Of a stretch of 64,000 nt of DNA, positions 44,775-53,985 are shown one piece after another. Positions within the stretch are counted from its first letter, which is position 1. Every line of letters starts with the position of its first letter. The stretch is taken from the NCBI RefSeq assembly GCF_023276435.1, contig NZ_JALLPO010000007.1, forward strand, positions 124,001-188,000, given 5' to 3'. Source of the DNA: Sphaerisporangium perillae (GTDB lineage: Bacteria; Actinomycetota; Actinomycetes; Streptosporangiales; Streptosporangiaceae). The position numbers were made by a program, and so were the translations under genes. The notes beneath the pieces are model-generated. The model worked only from the letters and a program-made list of their open reading frames with translations. It was not told the origin of the DNA and made no database searches.

Positions 44775-46001
44775 ATGACCGGACGCGAGCGGGCCAGGCC
44801 CGGGGACGGCACCGCGCTGTGGGACAGCCCCGAGCCGGCCGCCTCCTACGACGTCGTGATCGTCGGCGGCGGCGGGCACGGCATCGCCACCGCCTACTAC
44901 CTGGCGAAGAACCACGGCATCACCAACGTGGCCGTCCTGGAGAAGGGCTGGCTGGCCGGCGGCAACATGGCCCGCAACACGACGATCATCCGCTCCAACT
45001 ACCTGTGGGACCAGAGCGCCGGCATCTACGAGCACGCGTTGAAGCTGTGGGAAGGGCTGGAGGACGACCTCGGCTACGAGGTGCTGTTCAGCCAGCGCGG
45101 GGTGCTCAACCTCGCCCACAGCCTGCAGGACGTGCGCGACAGCGTGCGCCGCGTCAACGCCAACCGGCTCAACGGCGTCGACGCCGAATGGCTCGGCCCC
45201 GAGCGGGTCAAGGAGGTCTGCCCGATCGTCGACGTCAGACCCGACGCGCGCTACCCGGTGCTCGGCGCCACCTACCAGCCGCGCGCGGGCATCGCCAAGC
45301 ACGACCACGTCGCCTGGGGGTACGCCAGGGCCGCCTCCGCGATGGGCGTCCACTTCATCGAGCACTGCGAGGTCACCGGCATCGAGGTGACCGACGGCCG
45401 GGTGCGGGCCGTACAGACCACACGCGGGCGCATCGCGGCGGGGCGCGTGGCACTGTCCGCGGCCGGGCACTCCTCGGTCGTGGCCGGCATGGCCGGGCTG
45501 CGGCTGCCGGTGCAGAGCCACACCCTCCAGGCGCTGGTCTCCGAACTGCTCGAACCGGTCCACCCGACGGTCGTCATGTCCAACGCGGTCCACGTCTACG
45601 TCAGCCAGGCGCACAAGGGCGAGCTGGTCATGGGCGCCGGCATTGACGCCGCCAACTCCTACCGCAGGCGGGGAGCCTTCCACATCATCGAACGGCAGAT
45701 GGCCGCGGCGCTGGAGCTGTTCCCGATCTTCGCCAGGGCGCACGTCCTGCGCACCTGGGGCGGGGTGGTCGACGTCACTCCTGACGCCTCGCCGATCGTC
45801 GGACTCACCCCGGTCGGCGACCTGTACGTCAACTGCGGCTGGGGAACGGGCGGGTTCAAGGCGACGCCCGGCGTCGGCTGGTGCTACGCGCACACGATCG
45901 CCACCGGGGAGCCGCACCCGCTCAACGCGCCCTTCACCCTCGAACGATTCACCACCGGCGCGCTCGTGGACGAGCACGGCGCCGCCGCCGTGGCGCACTG
46001 A
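44775..46001 (+). CDS. soxB: Sarcosine oxidase beta subunit
   Basis: 408 aa FAD/FMN subunit of heterotetrameric sarcosine oxidase. [19 protein letters not shown] (about 26-44) binds FAD; the His that carries covalent FMN is in this subunit in corynebacterial enzymes, and [15 protein letters not shown] and [14 protein letters not shown] are conserved. It oxidises sarcosine to glycine with transfer of the methyl group to folate via SoxA. ATG 44775, 62 bases after dmgO; soxD follows after 13 bases. Confidence 0.9.
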   Translation: MTGRERARPGDGTALWDSPEPAASYDVVIVGGGGHGIATAYYLAKNHGITNVAVLEKGWLAGGNMARNTTIIRSNYLWDQSAGIYEHALKLWEGLEDDLGYEVLFSQRGVLNLAHSLQDVRDSVRRVNANRLNGVDAEWLGPERVKEVCPIVDVRPDARYPVLGATYQPRAGIAKHDHVAWGYARAASAMGVHFIEHCEVTGIEVTDGRVRAVQTTRGRIAAGRVALSAAGHSSVVAGMAGLRLPVQSHTLQALVSELLEPVHPTVVMSNAVHVYVSQAHKGELVMGAGIDAANSYRRRGAFHIIERQMAAALELFPIFARAHVLRTWGGVVDVTPDASPIVGLTPVGDLYVNCGWGTGGFKATPGVGWCYAHTIATGEPHPLNAPFTLERFTTGALVDEHGAAAVAH

Positions 46002-46014
46002 AGGAGCGCGAGCG

Positions 46015-46356
46015 ATGTTGCTGATCCCCTGCCCGTGGTGCGGGCCGCGCGACGAGGCCGAGTTCGGGTACGGCGGGCAGGCCGGCGTCGCCTACCCCCG
46101 CGACCCCGGCGCGCTCACCGACGAGGAGTGGGCACGCTACCTCTTCTTCCGCGACAACCCCGAGGGCCCGTTCGAGGAACGGTGGAACCACTCGGCCGGC
46201 TGCCGCCGCTGGTTCAACCTGACCAGGAACACCGCCACCAACGAGATCACCCCCATATCCCCGTCCGGGGACGCCTCCCCGCCCGGGAACGTCGCCACCG
46301 GCGAGGTCGGCACCGCGAGCGCGTCCTGGGACGCCGCCACCGGAGGCCCGCGATGA
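46015..46356 (+). CDS. soxD: Sarcosine oxidase delta subunit
   Basis: 113 aa zinc-binding subunit. CPWCGPRDEAEFGYGG supplies Cys6 and Cys9; His59 and Cys63 (RWNHSAGCRRWF) complete the Zn site. TDEEWARYLFFRDNPEGPFEERW is the standard SoxD core. The last 35 residues are a poorly conserved Ser/Thr/Pro tail. ATG 46015 follows AAGGAGCG; the stop overlaps soxA by ATGA. Confidence 0.93.
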   Translation: MLLIPCPWCGPRDEAEFGYGGQAGVAYPRDPGALTDEEWARYLFFRDNPEGPFEERWNHSAGCRRWFNLTRNTATNEITPISPSGDASPPGNVATGEVGTASASWDAATGGPR

Positions 46357-49142
46357 CGCGGCGGCGTGCCGGGCACGAGGGTCAGGTGCTGCGGTTCACG
46401 TTCGACGGCCGCGCCTACGAGGGCCGCCGAGGTGACACCCTCGCCTCGGCGCTGCTGGCGGCAGGCGTGCGCCGGGTGGCCACCAGCGTCACGCTCGGCC
46501 GCCCGCGCGGCATCTTCGGCGCGTGGACCGAGGAGCCGAACGCCGTCGTCCAGATCGAACGGCCGTTCCCCGAGCCCATGGTCCAGGCGACCACGATCCC
46601 GCTGTACGACGGCCTGGTCGCATCCAGCCTGTCCGGGCAGGGAAGGCTGTCGCCCGGCCCGGACCCGGCGCGCTACGACGCCACGCACGCGCACTGCGAC
46701 GTGCTCGTGGTGGGTGCCGGACCGGCGGGGCTGGCGGCGGCGCGGGCCGCCGCGCGCACCGGAGCCCGGGTCGTCCTCGCCGACGACCGCCCCGAGCCCG
46801 GAGGCACCCTGCCGGACACCGCCGAGACGGTGGAGGGCCGGCCCGGCGCCGAGTGGGCGCTCGCCGTCGCGGCCGAGCTGCGAGCCCTGCCCGACGTGCG
46901 TGTCCTGTCCCGGACGAGCGTCATCGGGTACTACGACCACAACTACCTCGTCGCCGTCGAGCGCCGGGGCGAGGACGCCGTGACGCGGGAGCGGGTCTGG
47001 CGGATCCGCGCCCGCAGGGTCGTCCTGGCGACCGGGGCGCACGAGCGGCCCATCGTGTTCAGCGGCAACGACCTCCCCGGTGTCATGCTGGCCTCCGCCG
47101 CGCGCGCGTACGCCAACCGGTACGGCGTGCCGGCCGGCCGCCGGGCGGTGGTCTTCACCACCGGCATGGACGACACCGCCTACGACGCGGCCCGCGACCT
47201 CGCCGAGGCGGGCGTCGAGATCGTGGACATCGCCGACGCCCGCGAGGGCCGGCTGGTCACCGCCGCGATCGGCGACGGCGACGAAGGCCTGCGCACCGTC
47301 GTGATCGGCGAGCGCGGCGAGGGCCTGGGCGCCATGACGGGATCACGCGAGGTCGAGGCCGACCTGCTGCTCGTCGCCGGCGGGTGGAATCCCGTGGTCC
47401 ACCTGTTCGGCCAGGCCGGAGGGGAGCTGCGCTACGACGAGCGGCTCGGCGCCTTCGTCCCGGGGGATGCCGCGCGAGCCGTCCAGGCGGGCCGGAACGT
47501 GGTGGTGGCCGGGGCGGCGCGAGGGGCGACCACCCTCGCCGAATGCCTCGCCGACGGCGAAACCGCCGCCGCCTCCACTCCGCCGACCTCGCTCGCCACT
47601 CCGCCGTCTCCGTCCGGCGGGTGGGGGGAGCACGTGTGGCTGGTGCCCGCCGACGACGAGACCCACCACTTCGTGGACCTCCAGCGGGACGTGACCGTGG
47701 CCGACCTGCGGCGGGCCACCGGCGCGGGGCTGCGCTCCGTCGAGCACGTCAAGCGTTACACCACGGCGGGCACCGCACACGACCAGGGCAAGACCTCCGG
47801 CACGCTCACCAGCGCGATCGTCGCCCAGGTGCTGGGAACCGGGATCGCCGGCCTCGGCACCACCACCTTCCGCGCGCCCTACGTCCCGGTGTCCTTCGCG
47901 ACCCTCGCCGGACGCGACCGGGGCGCCCTGCACGATCCCGTGCGCGTCACCGCGATGCACGACTGGCACGCCGAGCACGGCGCGCTGTTCGAGAACGTCG
48001 GGCAGTGGAAGAGACCCTGGTACTACCCGGGGCCGGGGGAGGACATGGAGGCCGCGGTCCTGCGCGAGTGCCGCGCCGTCCGCGAGGCCACAGGCGCCAT
48101 GGACGCCTCCACCCTCGGGAAGATCGACGTTCAGGGCCCGGACGCGGCCGAGCTGCTCGACCGCCTCTACACCAACCTGATGAGCAGCCTGAAGGTCGGC
48201 GCCATCCGGTACGGCGTCATGTGCCGCGCCGACGGCATGGTGTTCGACGACGGCACCGTCATCCGGCTGGCGCCCGACCGCTTCCTCGTCACCACGACCA
48301 CGGGCAACGCGGCCGCCGTGCTCGACTGGATGGAGGAGTGGCTGCAGACCGAATGGCCCGGCCTGCGGGTCCGATGCACCTCGGTGACCGAGCAGTGGGC
48401 GACGGTCGCCCTGGCCGGACCGGGTTCACGCGCCGTGCTCGCGAGCCTCGCCCCCGACCTGGCGGTGGACGCCGAGAGCTTCCCGTTCATGACCTGGCGC
48501 GACGCCGAGGTGGCGGGCATCGAGGCGCGGGTCTGCCGGATCAGCTTCTCCGGCGAGCTGGCCTACGAGATCAACGTCAGCTGGTGGCACGGGCTCGCGC
48601 TGTGGAAGGCCGTCCAGGCGACCGGCGCGGTCACCCCGTACGGGACCGAGACCATGCACGTGCTGCGCGCCGAGAAGGGATACCCCATCATCGGCCAGGA
48701 CACCGACGGCACGGTCACGCCTGCGGACCTCGGCATGGGCTGGGTCGTCTCCAAGAGCAAGCCCGACTTCGTCGGCAAGCGGTCCTTCGCCCGCGCCGAC
48801 ACCGCCAGGCCCGACCGCCGGCACCTGGTGGGCCTGCTCCCCGAGGACCCGGACGCGCTGCTGCCGGAAGGCGCCCAGCTCGTCGCCTGCGAACGGCTCC
48901 CGGAGCCTCCCGTGCCCATGCTCGGCCACGTGACCTCCTCCTACCGCAGCGCGGCCCTCGGCCGTACGTTCGCCCTCGCGCTCGTGAGCGGCGGCAGGGA
49001 CCGCGTCGGGGAGCGCCTGCACGCCTACACGGGCGAGACCCTGATCCCGGTGACGGTCACCCACCACGTCCTCTACGACCCAGAAGGAACCCGCCGCGAT
49101 GGCCGACCCGACACCTCCGAGGGAGCCCGCCACGATGGTTGA
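46353..49142 (+). CDS. soxA: Sarcosine oxidase alpha subunit
   Basis: 929 aa. N-terminal ferredoxin-fold region (FTFDGRAYEGRRGDTLASALLAAG) without the iron-sulfur cysteines, as in SoxA; NAD(P)-binding flavoprotein domain with VLVVGAGPAGLAAARAAA (about 113-130) and ATGAHERPIVFSGNDLPGVML; C-terminal folate-binding GcvT-like domain (about 560-929) with TLGKIDVQGPDAAELLDRLY and ISFSGELAYEINV. Together with SoxB/D/G it turns sarcosine into glycine and 5,10-methylene-THF. Start ATG 46353 overlaps soxD; upstream open frame is antisense-like shadow. Confidence 0.93.
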   Translation: MTRRRAGHEGQVLRFTFDGRAYEGRRGDTLASALLAAGVRRVATSVTLGRPRGIFGAWTEEPNAVVQIERPFPEPMVQATTIPLYDGLVASSLSGQGRLSPGPDPARYDATHAHCDVLVVGAGPAGLAAARAAARTGARVVLADDRPEPGGTLPDTAETVEGRPGAEWALAVAAELRALPDVRVLSRTSVIGYYDHNYLVAVERRGEDAVTRERVWRIRARRVVLATGAHERPIVFSGNDLPGVMLASAARAYANRYGVPAGRRAVVFTTGMDDTAYDAARDLAEAGVEIVDIADAREGRLVTAAIGDGDEGLRTVVIGERGEGLGAMTGSREVEADLLLVAGGWNPVVHLFGQAGGELRYDERLGAFVPGDAARAVQAGRNVVVAGAARGATTLAECLADGETAAASTPPTSLATPPSPSGGWGEHVWLVPADDETHHFVDLQRDVTVADLRRATGAGLRSVEHVKRYTTAGTAHDQGKTSGTLTSAIVAQVLGTGIAGLGTTTFRAPYVPVSFATLAGRDRGALHDPVRVTAMHDWHAEHGALFENVGQWKRPWYYPGPGEDMEAAVLRECRAVREATGAMDASTLGKIDVQGPDAAELLDRLYTNLMSSLKVGAIRYGVMCRADGMVFDDGTVIRLAPDRFLVTTTTGNAAAVLDWMEEWLQTEWPGLRVRCTSVTEQWATVALAGPGSRAVLASLAPDLAVDAESFPFMTWRDAEVAGIEARVCRISFSGELAYEINVSWWHGLALWKAVQATGAVTPYGTETMHVLRAEKGYPIIGQDTDGTVTPADLGMGWVVSKSKPDFVGKRSFARADTARPDRRHLVGLLPEDPDALLPEGAQLVACERLPEPPVPMLGHVTSSYRSAALGRTFALALVSGGRDRVGERLHAYTGETLIPVTVTHHVLYDPEGTRRDGRPDTSEGARHDG

Positions 49143-49641
49143 GCGGATCAGCCCGCTGGCGGGGTTCGCGGGGGTTTCTGACACACGATTGCGCGTGCGG
49201 GAGATCCCCTTCCTGCGGCAGACGAACCTCCGGGCCGATCCCGGCAAGGTGCCACCGTCGCTCGGGTTGCGGCTGCCGATGGAACCGGGCACCTGGCTGC
49301 GCTCCGGCGGGGCCGACGTGCTGTGGCTGGGCCCCGACGAGTGGCTGGTCATCGGCGATGTGGACCTTCCGCGCTCCGAGGACGTCGCGGTGACCGACGT
49401 GTCGGCGCAGCGGACCACGATCCTGGTGGCCGGGCCGGGCGCACGTGACCTGCTCGCACATGGATGCGCCATCGACCTGCACCCATCGGTGTTCGGCCCC
49501 GGCCGCTGCGCGCAGACCACGCTGGCGAGGGCGCAGGTCGTGCTGGTCGCGGGTGAGGACGAGGAGTTCCGGGTGCTGGTCCGAGCCTCCTTCGCCCGCT
49601 ACCTCGCCGACTGGATCACCGACGCGGCCGTCGACTACTGA
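49099..49641 (+). CDS. soxG: Sarcosine oxidase gamma subunit
   Basis: 180 aa from ATG 49099, 168 from ATG 49135. Core SoxG: ISPLAGFAGV, VREIPFLRQTNLRADP, VLWLGPDEWLVIG, TDVSAQRTTILVAGPGARDLLAHG and CAQTTLARAQVVLV. Both starts overlap the soxA 3' end and each has its own SD in a duplicated segment (AAGGAACCCGCCGCG and GAGGGAGCCCGCCACG), so either may be used. Closes the operon. Confidence 0.92.
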   Translation: MADPTPPREPATMVERISPLAGFAGVSDTRLRVREIPFLRQTNLRADPGKVPPSLGLRLPMEPGTWLRSGGADVLWLGPDEWLVIGDVDLPRSEDVAVTDVSAQRTTILVAGPGARDLLAHGCAIDLHPSVFGPGRCAQTTLARAQVVLVAGEDEEFRVLVRASFARYLADWITDAAVDY

Positions 49642-49666
49642 GCGTAATCGGTTCCAGCATGGTCGT

Positions 49667-50041
49667 TCACGGCTGGGGGGCTTCCCGCTTGGCGGAGAGG
49701 CGTTTGGGGGCGACAATGCGGTAGCTCTCCTCGACCCATTCGCACAGGAGGTCGGTGTCGGCCGTTTCGTCGGAGTAGGGAATGGTCACCCACCCCGCCT
49801 TGCCCAGCCCATAGCCCGTCGGAGCCGCGCCGGGCAGGTTGAGGGCATGGCCGTTCGACTCGCGCAGCTTTACGGAGAAGCCGGGCTTCCATTTCTCGGA
49901 CTCCTCCTCCATTCCGAGGAAGACGAAGACCTTCTTGCTGACCTTGACGACGGTCTCTCCCCAGGGGAAGTCCTCGTAGGCCTCGGGGAGGCCGAGGGCG
50001 AACGCGCGCAGCCGTTCTCGCGTCTCCTGCCATTGGTTCAT
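49667..50041 (-). CDS. MmcQ/YjbR family protein
   Basis: 124 aa single-domain alpha/beta protein of the YjbR-like cyanobacterial/actinobacterial group. Conserved features: AFALGLPEAYEDFPWGETVVKV, KVFVFLGMEEE, FSVKLRES and GKAGWVTIPYSDE. Function is not established; the fold resembles DNA-binding or lipid-binding small proteins. ATG 50041 chosen; the frame extends to 50080. Convergent with soxG. Confidence 0.8.
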   Translation of the reverse strand: MNQWQETRERLRAFALGLPEAYEDFPWGETVVKVSKKVFVFLGMEEESEKWKPGFSVKLRESNGHALNLPGAAPTGYGLGKAGWVTIPYSDETADTDLLCEWVEESYRIVAPKRLSAKREAPQP

Positions 50042-50354
50042 GCCCCAATTGTGCTGCCATTCCTTCCGGGAGGAGGCCACAAGAGCCCTCAGGGGGAGGT
50101 CGCCCGGTCGCGGCCCCGGTCCGCGACACCGGGGTCGCGGCGCCGAGTGCGATCTTCGTGGCCGATGTCGGCCAACTTCTGATCGACTACTGTGTGTGAT
50201 TGCTTGAATACGAAGCGGTCACTAGCCTTGGCGCATGGCCTCCCCCACTTTGCCCGCCCGCGGCTCTTCCCTGGGTCCCGCGCCGGTTCGCCGGCCGCGC
50301 GACACCGCCTTCCCGCCATCGGCGCGTCCGTCCGCCACGGGCAGGAGGCCGGCC

Positions 50355-50594
50355 ATGCCGGTGACGATCGATGAGCTCAAGGCCAAGTACAGCCGGAACT
50401 GGCTCGTGTCCGACGCGGTCGGAGGCGGGTGGTACGCCGTGCGCCGTCATGGCGTCTCGCGGAGCCTCGTCCAGCGCGGCCTGTCGAACGTGCGCTGCGC
50501 CGCCACGCTCGACGAGCTCGCGGCGCATCTCGCCGCCGAAGCGCACCTCGAAGAGCGCCTTCTCCGTGGCTACGAGCCGGCGGCGAGCGGGTGA
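50355..50594 (+). CDS. Small hypothetical protein, 79 aa
   Basis: ATG 50355 is preceded by GGAGGCCGGCC, a strong SD, so the longer frame from 50235 is unlikely to be the product. The sequence MPVTIDELKAKYSRNW then VGGGWYAVRRHGVSRSLVQRGLSNV is a compact soluble domain shared by many small actinomycete proteins of unknown role. No partner gene nearby. Confidence 0.6.
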   Translation: MPVTIDELKAKYSRNWLVSDAVGGGWYAVRRHGVSRSLVQRGLSNVRCAATLDELAAHLAAEAHLEERLLRGYEPAASG

Positions 50595-50725
50595 CAACCG
50601 GCGGAGCGCCGTCACGAAGGCCGAGGTGCGCCAAAGGGCACCATTCGCCTCGCCCCTAAGACGCGGCGCGTGCCCCATGAACCTGGCCGCTGGCATGACC
50701 GATGCGGGGGTTCGATACTGGATCG

Positions 50726-51220
50726 ATGACACGGCCCGTACTCCTTCTCGACGTGGACGGCGTTCTCAATCCCTTTGCCGCGACTCGCTGCCCTCCGGGA
50801 TTCGCCGAGTACGAGATGTTCGACGATGAGGAGCCGATACGCCTCTGTCCTGCGCATGGACAGTGGATCACCGAACTCGGCCGGCTGTTCGACGTGGCGT
50901 GGGCGACCGGCTGGAACGAGGAGGCGAACCGTCTCCTCGCCCCTGTCCTGGAGATTCCGCCCATGCCGGTGCTGGCCATGCCCCGGGTGCCGTTCCAGCC
51001 CCGGGACAAGGTGCCGGTCATCGCGGCGTTCGCGGCCGAGCGGCCCGCTGTGTGGATCGACGACGCCCATACTCCTGAAGCGTTGGACTGGGCCGAAGAC
51101 CGCCACGAACCGACTCTTTTGATCACGATCGACCCGGAGATCGGACTGGACCGGGCGTCCGTCGACGTAGCGTTGCGATGGGTCCAGGGGCTTGAACGCG
51201 CACCGCGCCCAGCTTGGTGA
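50726..51220 (+). CDS. HAD-like phosphatase domain protein
   Basis: 164 aa. RPVLLLDVDGVLNPF gives HAD motif 1 (DxDG-V), motif 2 is weak, and VWIDDAHTPEALDWAEDR carries the acidic motif 4 region. Short enough to lack a cap, so it may act on small phosphates or be a regulatory remnant. ATG 50726 chosen over the frame start at 50702; its SD (CTGGATCG) is poor. Confidence 0.6.
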   Translation: MTRPVLLLDVDGVLNPFAATRCPPGFAEYEMFDDEEPIRLCPAHGQWITELGRLFDVAWATGWNEEANRLLAPVLEIPPMPVLAMPRVPFQPRDKVPVIAAFAAERPAVWIDDAHTPEALDWAEDRHEPTLLITIDPEIGLDRASVDVALRWVQGLERAPRPAW

Positions 51221-51250
51221 CGGTGACCTTGTCGCCTGCCCGCTCGATGA

Positions 51251-51595
51251 TCATTCCGATGAGGGCGTAGTGGCGAAGCCTCGTTCGAGCGCGAGTTCGG
51301 CCGATGCCCCCATCTGCGTCGGAAGGTTGCCGGTGCTGCTCGGCCGGGGGAGGTCGAAGGTGGCCAGGGACACTCCGGCCGCGCTCAGGCTGTGCTCGTA
51401 CTCGCGATCGAGCGCGTCACGGAGCGCCGAGTGGTCGAGCCCGGCCGTGGTCAAGACCTGATGAGTGGTGCTTTCCTCTTCAGTGGCGATCGCGAGCAGG
51501 AGATGGTGTGCCTCGATCGTCGCCGATCCGTCGTGCTGCGCATCGTGCCGTCCCTGCTCGATGATCGTGTTGATGTACTCGTCGATGGCGGTCAT
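51251..51595 (-). CDS. Clp-N domain protein, probably truncated
   Basis: 114 aa. It opens as a Clp amino-terminal repeat (IDEYINTIIEQGRHDAQHDG; EAHHLLLAIATEEE; AALDREYEHSL) and ends just as a second repeat would begin (MGASAELALERG), then a stop. Related actinomycete proteins usually run on to about 180-190 aa, so a late nonsense or frameshift truncation is likely. ATG 51595 lies three bases after the HTH stop (TGACCATG), indicating the usual HTH/Clp-N pair. Such pairs are small regulatory modules of unknown function. Confidence 0.65.
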   Translation of the reverse strand: MTAIDEYINTIIEQGRHDAQHDGSATIEAHHLLLAIATEEESTTHQVLTTAGLDHSALRDALDREYEHSLSAAGVSLATFDLPRPSSTGNLPTQMGASAELALERGFATTPSSE

Positions 51596-51597
51596 GG

Positions 51598-51828
51598 TCA
51601 GCGCCTCCTCAGCGTGACGCCCGCGGCGATGAGCCGCTTGGCGTGCTTCTTGGGGACCGCTTGGCGCGTCACGCCGAGCGCCTCGGCGACCTGCGGCCAG
51701 CTCCAGCCTGCTCGCATCGCCTGCTCGACGGCGGCGTCCTCTATCTGGTCGGCCAGGCGTCTCAACGCCGCCACCGCCGCCAGCGCGTCGGCGGGCTCCT
51801 GGGGAACGGGATTCTCAACACCGGACAT
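51598..51828 (-). CDS. Small helix-turn-helix protein of an HTH/Clp-N pair
   Basis: 76 aa. WPQVAEALGVTRQAVPKKHAKRL is a CENP-B/AsnC-like HTH. In actinomycetes this protein is encoded before a Clp-N domain protein, as here, and the pair may sense protein-folding or other stress. The perfect 18-bp inverted repeat starting three bases before the ATG is likely its own operator. Confidence 0.7.
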   Translation of the reverse strand: MSGVENPVPQEPADALAAVAALRRLADQIEDAAVEQAMRAGWSWPQVAEALGVTRQAVPKKHAKRLIAAGVTLRRR

Positions 51829-51831
51829 GTA

Positions 51832-51876
51832 AGCAACTGTGGTTGACTACTTCGAGATTAGTCAACCACAGTTGCT
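51832..51876. promoter_or_regulatory. Perfect 18-bp inverted repeat, candidate operator
   Basis: AGCAACTGTGGTTGACTA (51832-51849) and its exact reverse complement (51859-51876) flank a 9-base centre. The strand-specific TTGACT and TAGTCA sequences look like overlapping promoter elements for the HTH gene. Perfect symmetry over 18 bases is unusual outside operators or terminators; no T-run follows, so an operator is preferred. Confidence 0.65.
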
Positions 51877-51918
51877 AAAGCGCCGCACGCCTCGGGCACG
51901 TCTCGGACTCGCGTTCCG

Positions 51919-53058
51919 TCAGGCGAGGCAGCTGTGTATCACCCGGACGTAGTCTTCCGAGCGGTCGGATCCGATGATGCCCGGGGCCATCTTGTTCATC
52001 ACGTAGCTGATGGTGGTCCGGGTGTCGAGGTCCATCAGGATGAGCGAGCCACCCCAGCCGCCCCAGTAGCAGGCGCGCCCCTGAGGCACGTATGGCACCG
52101 TTTCCGTCTCCGGCAGCGCGTAGCCGATCCCGAAGCGCAGAGGCACGCCCAGGACGAGGTCGGGCCCGTGACTCTGCTCGTCGAAGATGACGTCGATCGT
52201 GTCCGGGGAAAGCAGGCGCACCCCGTCGACGGTGCCGCCCAGGGCGAGCGATTTGAGGATGCGAGCGACCGATCGGGCGTTGCCGTGGCCGTTGAGCGCG
52301 CCCATGTCGGCACGACGCCAGCCCGGTGTGTTCGCCGCCGCCGCGTCGGCCGGCGGCCCGGTGAAGGTCTTGTAGACGGGACTGTCCTGATCGAGAGCGT
52401 TCAGGTCGAACGGAAGCGGAGGCGGCGGGACGACCGGCGCGATCCGCTCCCAATCGGTTTCCACGGCGCCGATCTGGAAGTCGGCGGCGAGCGGACCCGC
52501 GATCTCCTCCGCGACGAATGTCTTGAGGTGTCGCCCGGTCACGCGGCGCACAAGCTCGCCGACGAGGTGGCCTTGGTTGCTAGCGTGGTACCCGGACGCG
52601 GTGCCGGGCTCCCACCACGGCTTCTGGGCGGCGAGCCTCTTGGTCGAGAAGTCCCAGTCGTACATGTCCGTGAGGGCGAACGGCGCTTCCCAGCCGGACA
52701 CACCCGAGGTGTGGCTCAGGATGTGCCGTACCTCGATGTGCTCCTTGCCGTTCTCGGCGAACTCCGGCCAATACCGCGCGACGGGCGCGTAGGGATCGAG
52801 CCGTCCCCGGTCGACGAGCATCAGGGCCGCGAGACTGGTGACGGTCTTCGTGGTCGACCAGACATTGGCGATGGTGTTCTCGGCCCATGGTGAGCGGCGA
52901 TCGGCGTCGCGCCACCCACCCCAGATGTCGACAACGGTGTCGCCGTCGATGTCCACGACGATGCTCGCGCCCAACTCGTTGCCGGACGCAAGTTGCTCGG
53001 CGAGGGCGTCCTTCACCGCCTCGAACCGTGCGTCGCAGCTCCCGGACACATCGACCAT
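51919..53058 (-). CDS. Serine hydrolase of the class C beta-lactamase fold
   Basis: 379 aa. SxxK nucleophile Ser in WSTTKTVTSLAAL (about residue 68), YxN-type Tyr in SGYHASNQGHL, and the third motif region in YWGGWGGSLILMD. Closest to EstB/DAC-like serine hydrolases rather than true beta-lactamases; no signal peptide, so it is cytosolic. Substrate may be an ester or D-amino-acid peptide. Divergent from the QsdR-like regulator, which probably controls it. Confidence 0.8.
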   Translation of the reverse strand: MVDVSGSCDARFEAVKDALAEQLASGNELGASIVVDIDGDTVVDIWGGWRDADRRSPWAENTIANVWSTTKTVTSLAALMLVDRGRLDPYAPVARYWPEFAENGKEHIEVRHILSHTSGVSGWEAPFALTDMYDWDFSTKRLAAQKPWWEPGTASGYHASNQGHLVGELVRRVTGRHLKTFVAEEIAGPLAADFQIGAVETDWERIAPVVPPPPLPFDLNALDQDSPVYKTFTGPPADAAAANTPGWRRADMGALNGHGNARSVARILKSLALGGTVDGVRLLSPDTIDVIFDEQSHGPDLVLGVPLRFGIGYALPETETVPYVPQGRACYWGGWGGSLILMDLDTRTTISYVMNKMAPGIIGSDRSEDYVRVIHSCLA

Positions 53059-53250
53059 GACGTCATGCCCTTCTGTCGGCGGGGCTGGGCAGATCGCATC
53101 GTCGGCAGGGCGGGTATCCGCTCGGCTCCCACTGCAACGTTAGGCGAGGATGATGCGTTCTGCAACGTATCCTTAACCTCGTTGCATCTTGCCGTGACGG
53201 ATCCCGGGGGTGCGAGGGTGGTACATGTGGCGGCGAGGGGAGCACATGCG

Positions 53251-53865
53251 GTGAGCGGGGAACGCCAGGTGACACCGTCCACGTCCACGGCGCTGCAGCG
53301 GGCACTGAGCGGGGGCGACGTGACCCGACGCCCCGCGGTACTCGACGCCTTCGCCGCCGCCCGCCGCCGCTTCGCGGCCGGGGAGCGCATTGACATGCAA
53401 GGTTTGGCCGACGAACTGGGCATCAACCGAGTCACCCTGTACCGATGGGTGGGCTCCCGCGAACAACTGATCACCGAAGTGCTCTGGTCGGCCACCCAGA
53501 AGAGCTTCAGCCGCTACCGCCGAGCCAAGCCCGAAGGACCACGCGCCGCCGCCGCCCTCACCGCTTTCGTCCGCGACGTGAACGATCACCCAGGCATGCG
53601 GCAACTGCTACGCGACGAGCCCGACTTCGCGCTGAGCCTGCTGACCAGCACCTCCGGTGAGTACCAGCGGCGCTACCTGCGACTGATCCGCGAGCTCATC
53701 GACGAAGACCGCGACGCAGGACTGATCTCGGCCGAAATCCCTCTCGACGACCTCGCCTACACGGCCGCCCGCATCACCGAGTCCTACATCCACACCCGCA
53801 TGATCACCGGCGAGGAACCCGACGCCCGGCGCGCGGAAGCAGTACTTCGCGTCCTGCTGCGCTGA
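53251..53865 (+). CDS. TetR/QsdR-type regulator
   Basis: 204 aa. HTH in AFAAARRRFAAGERIDMQGLADELGINRVTLYRWVGSREQL; the C-terminal domain (RRAKPEGPRAAAALTAFVRDVNDHPGMRQLL, then EIPLDDLAYTAARITESYIHTRMI) matches QsdR, the regulator of an N-acyl-homoserine-lactone lactonase in Rhodococcus. GTG 53251 with GAGGGGAG. Its target is presumably the divergent serine hydrolase; no lactonase gene is near. Confidence 0.75.
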   Translation: MSGERQVTPSTSTALQRALSGGDVTRRPAVLDAFAAARRRFAAGERIDMQGLADELGINRVTLYRWVGSREQLITEVLWSATQKSFSRYRRAKPEGPRAAAALTAFVRDVNDHPGMRQLLRDEPDFALSLLTSTSGEYQRRYLRLIRELIDEDRDAGLISAEIPLDDLAYTAARITESYIHTRMITGEEPDARRAEAVLRVLLR

Positions 53866-53985
53866 AGAGCGCGGTCCTGATGCCCAACTAGATCGCATCG
53901 CGTCAACAAGAACTCGCGCCGTGCCGGCCAACGGCGGAGCTAATCGAGTCGCACGTCTGCCCTGCGCTCTGATAGGGAATTCTGC

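Noticed and set aside
51181-51270. Alternative-frame stretch RHYALIGMIIERAGDKV downstream of the Clp-N stop
   Set aside because: Looks protein-like but has no start signal and overlaps the convergent HAD gene; too short to call.
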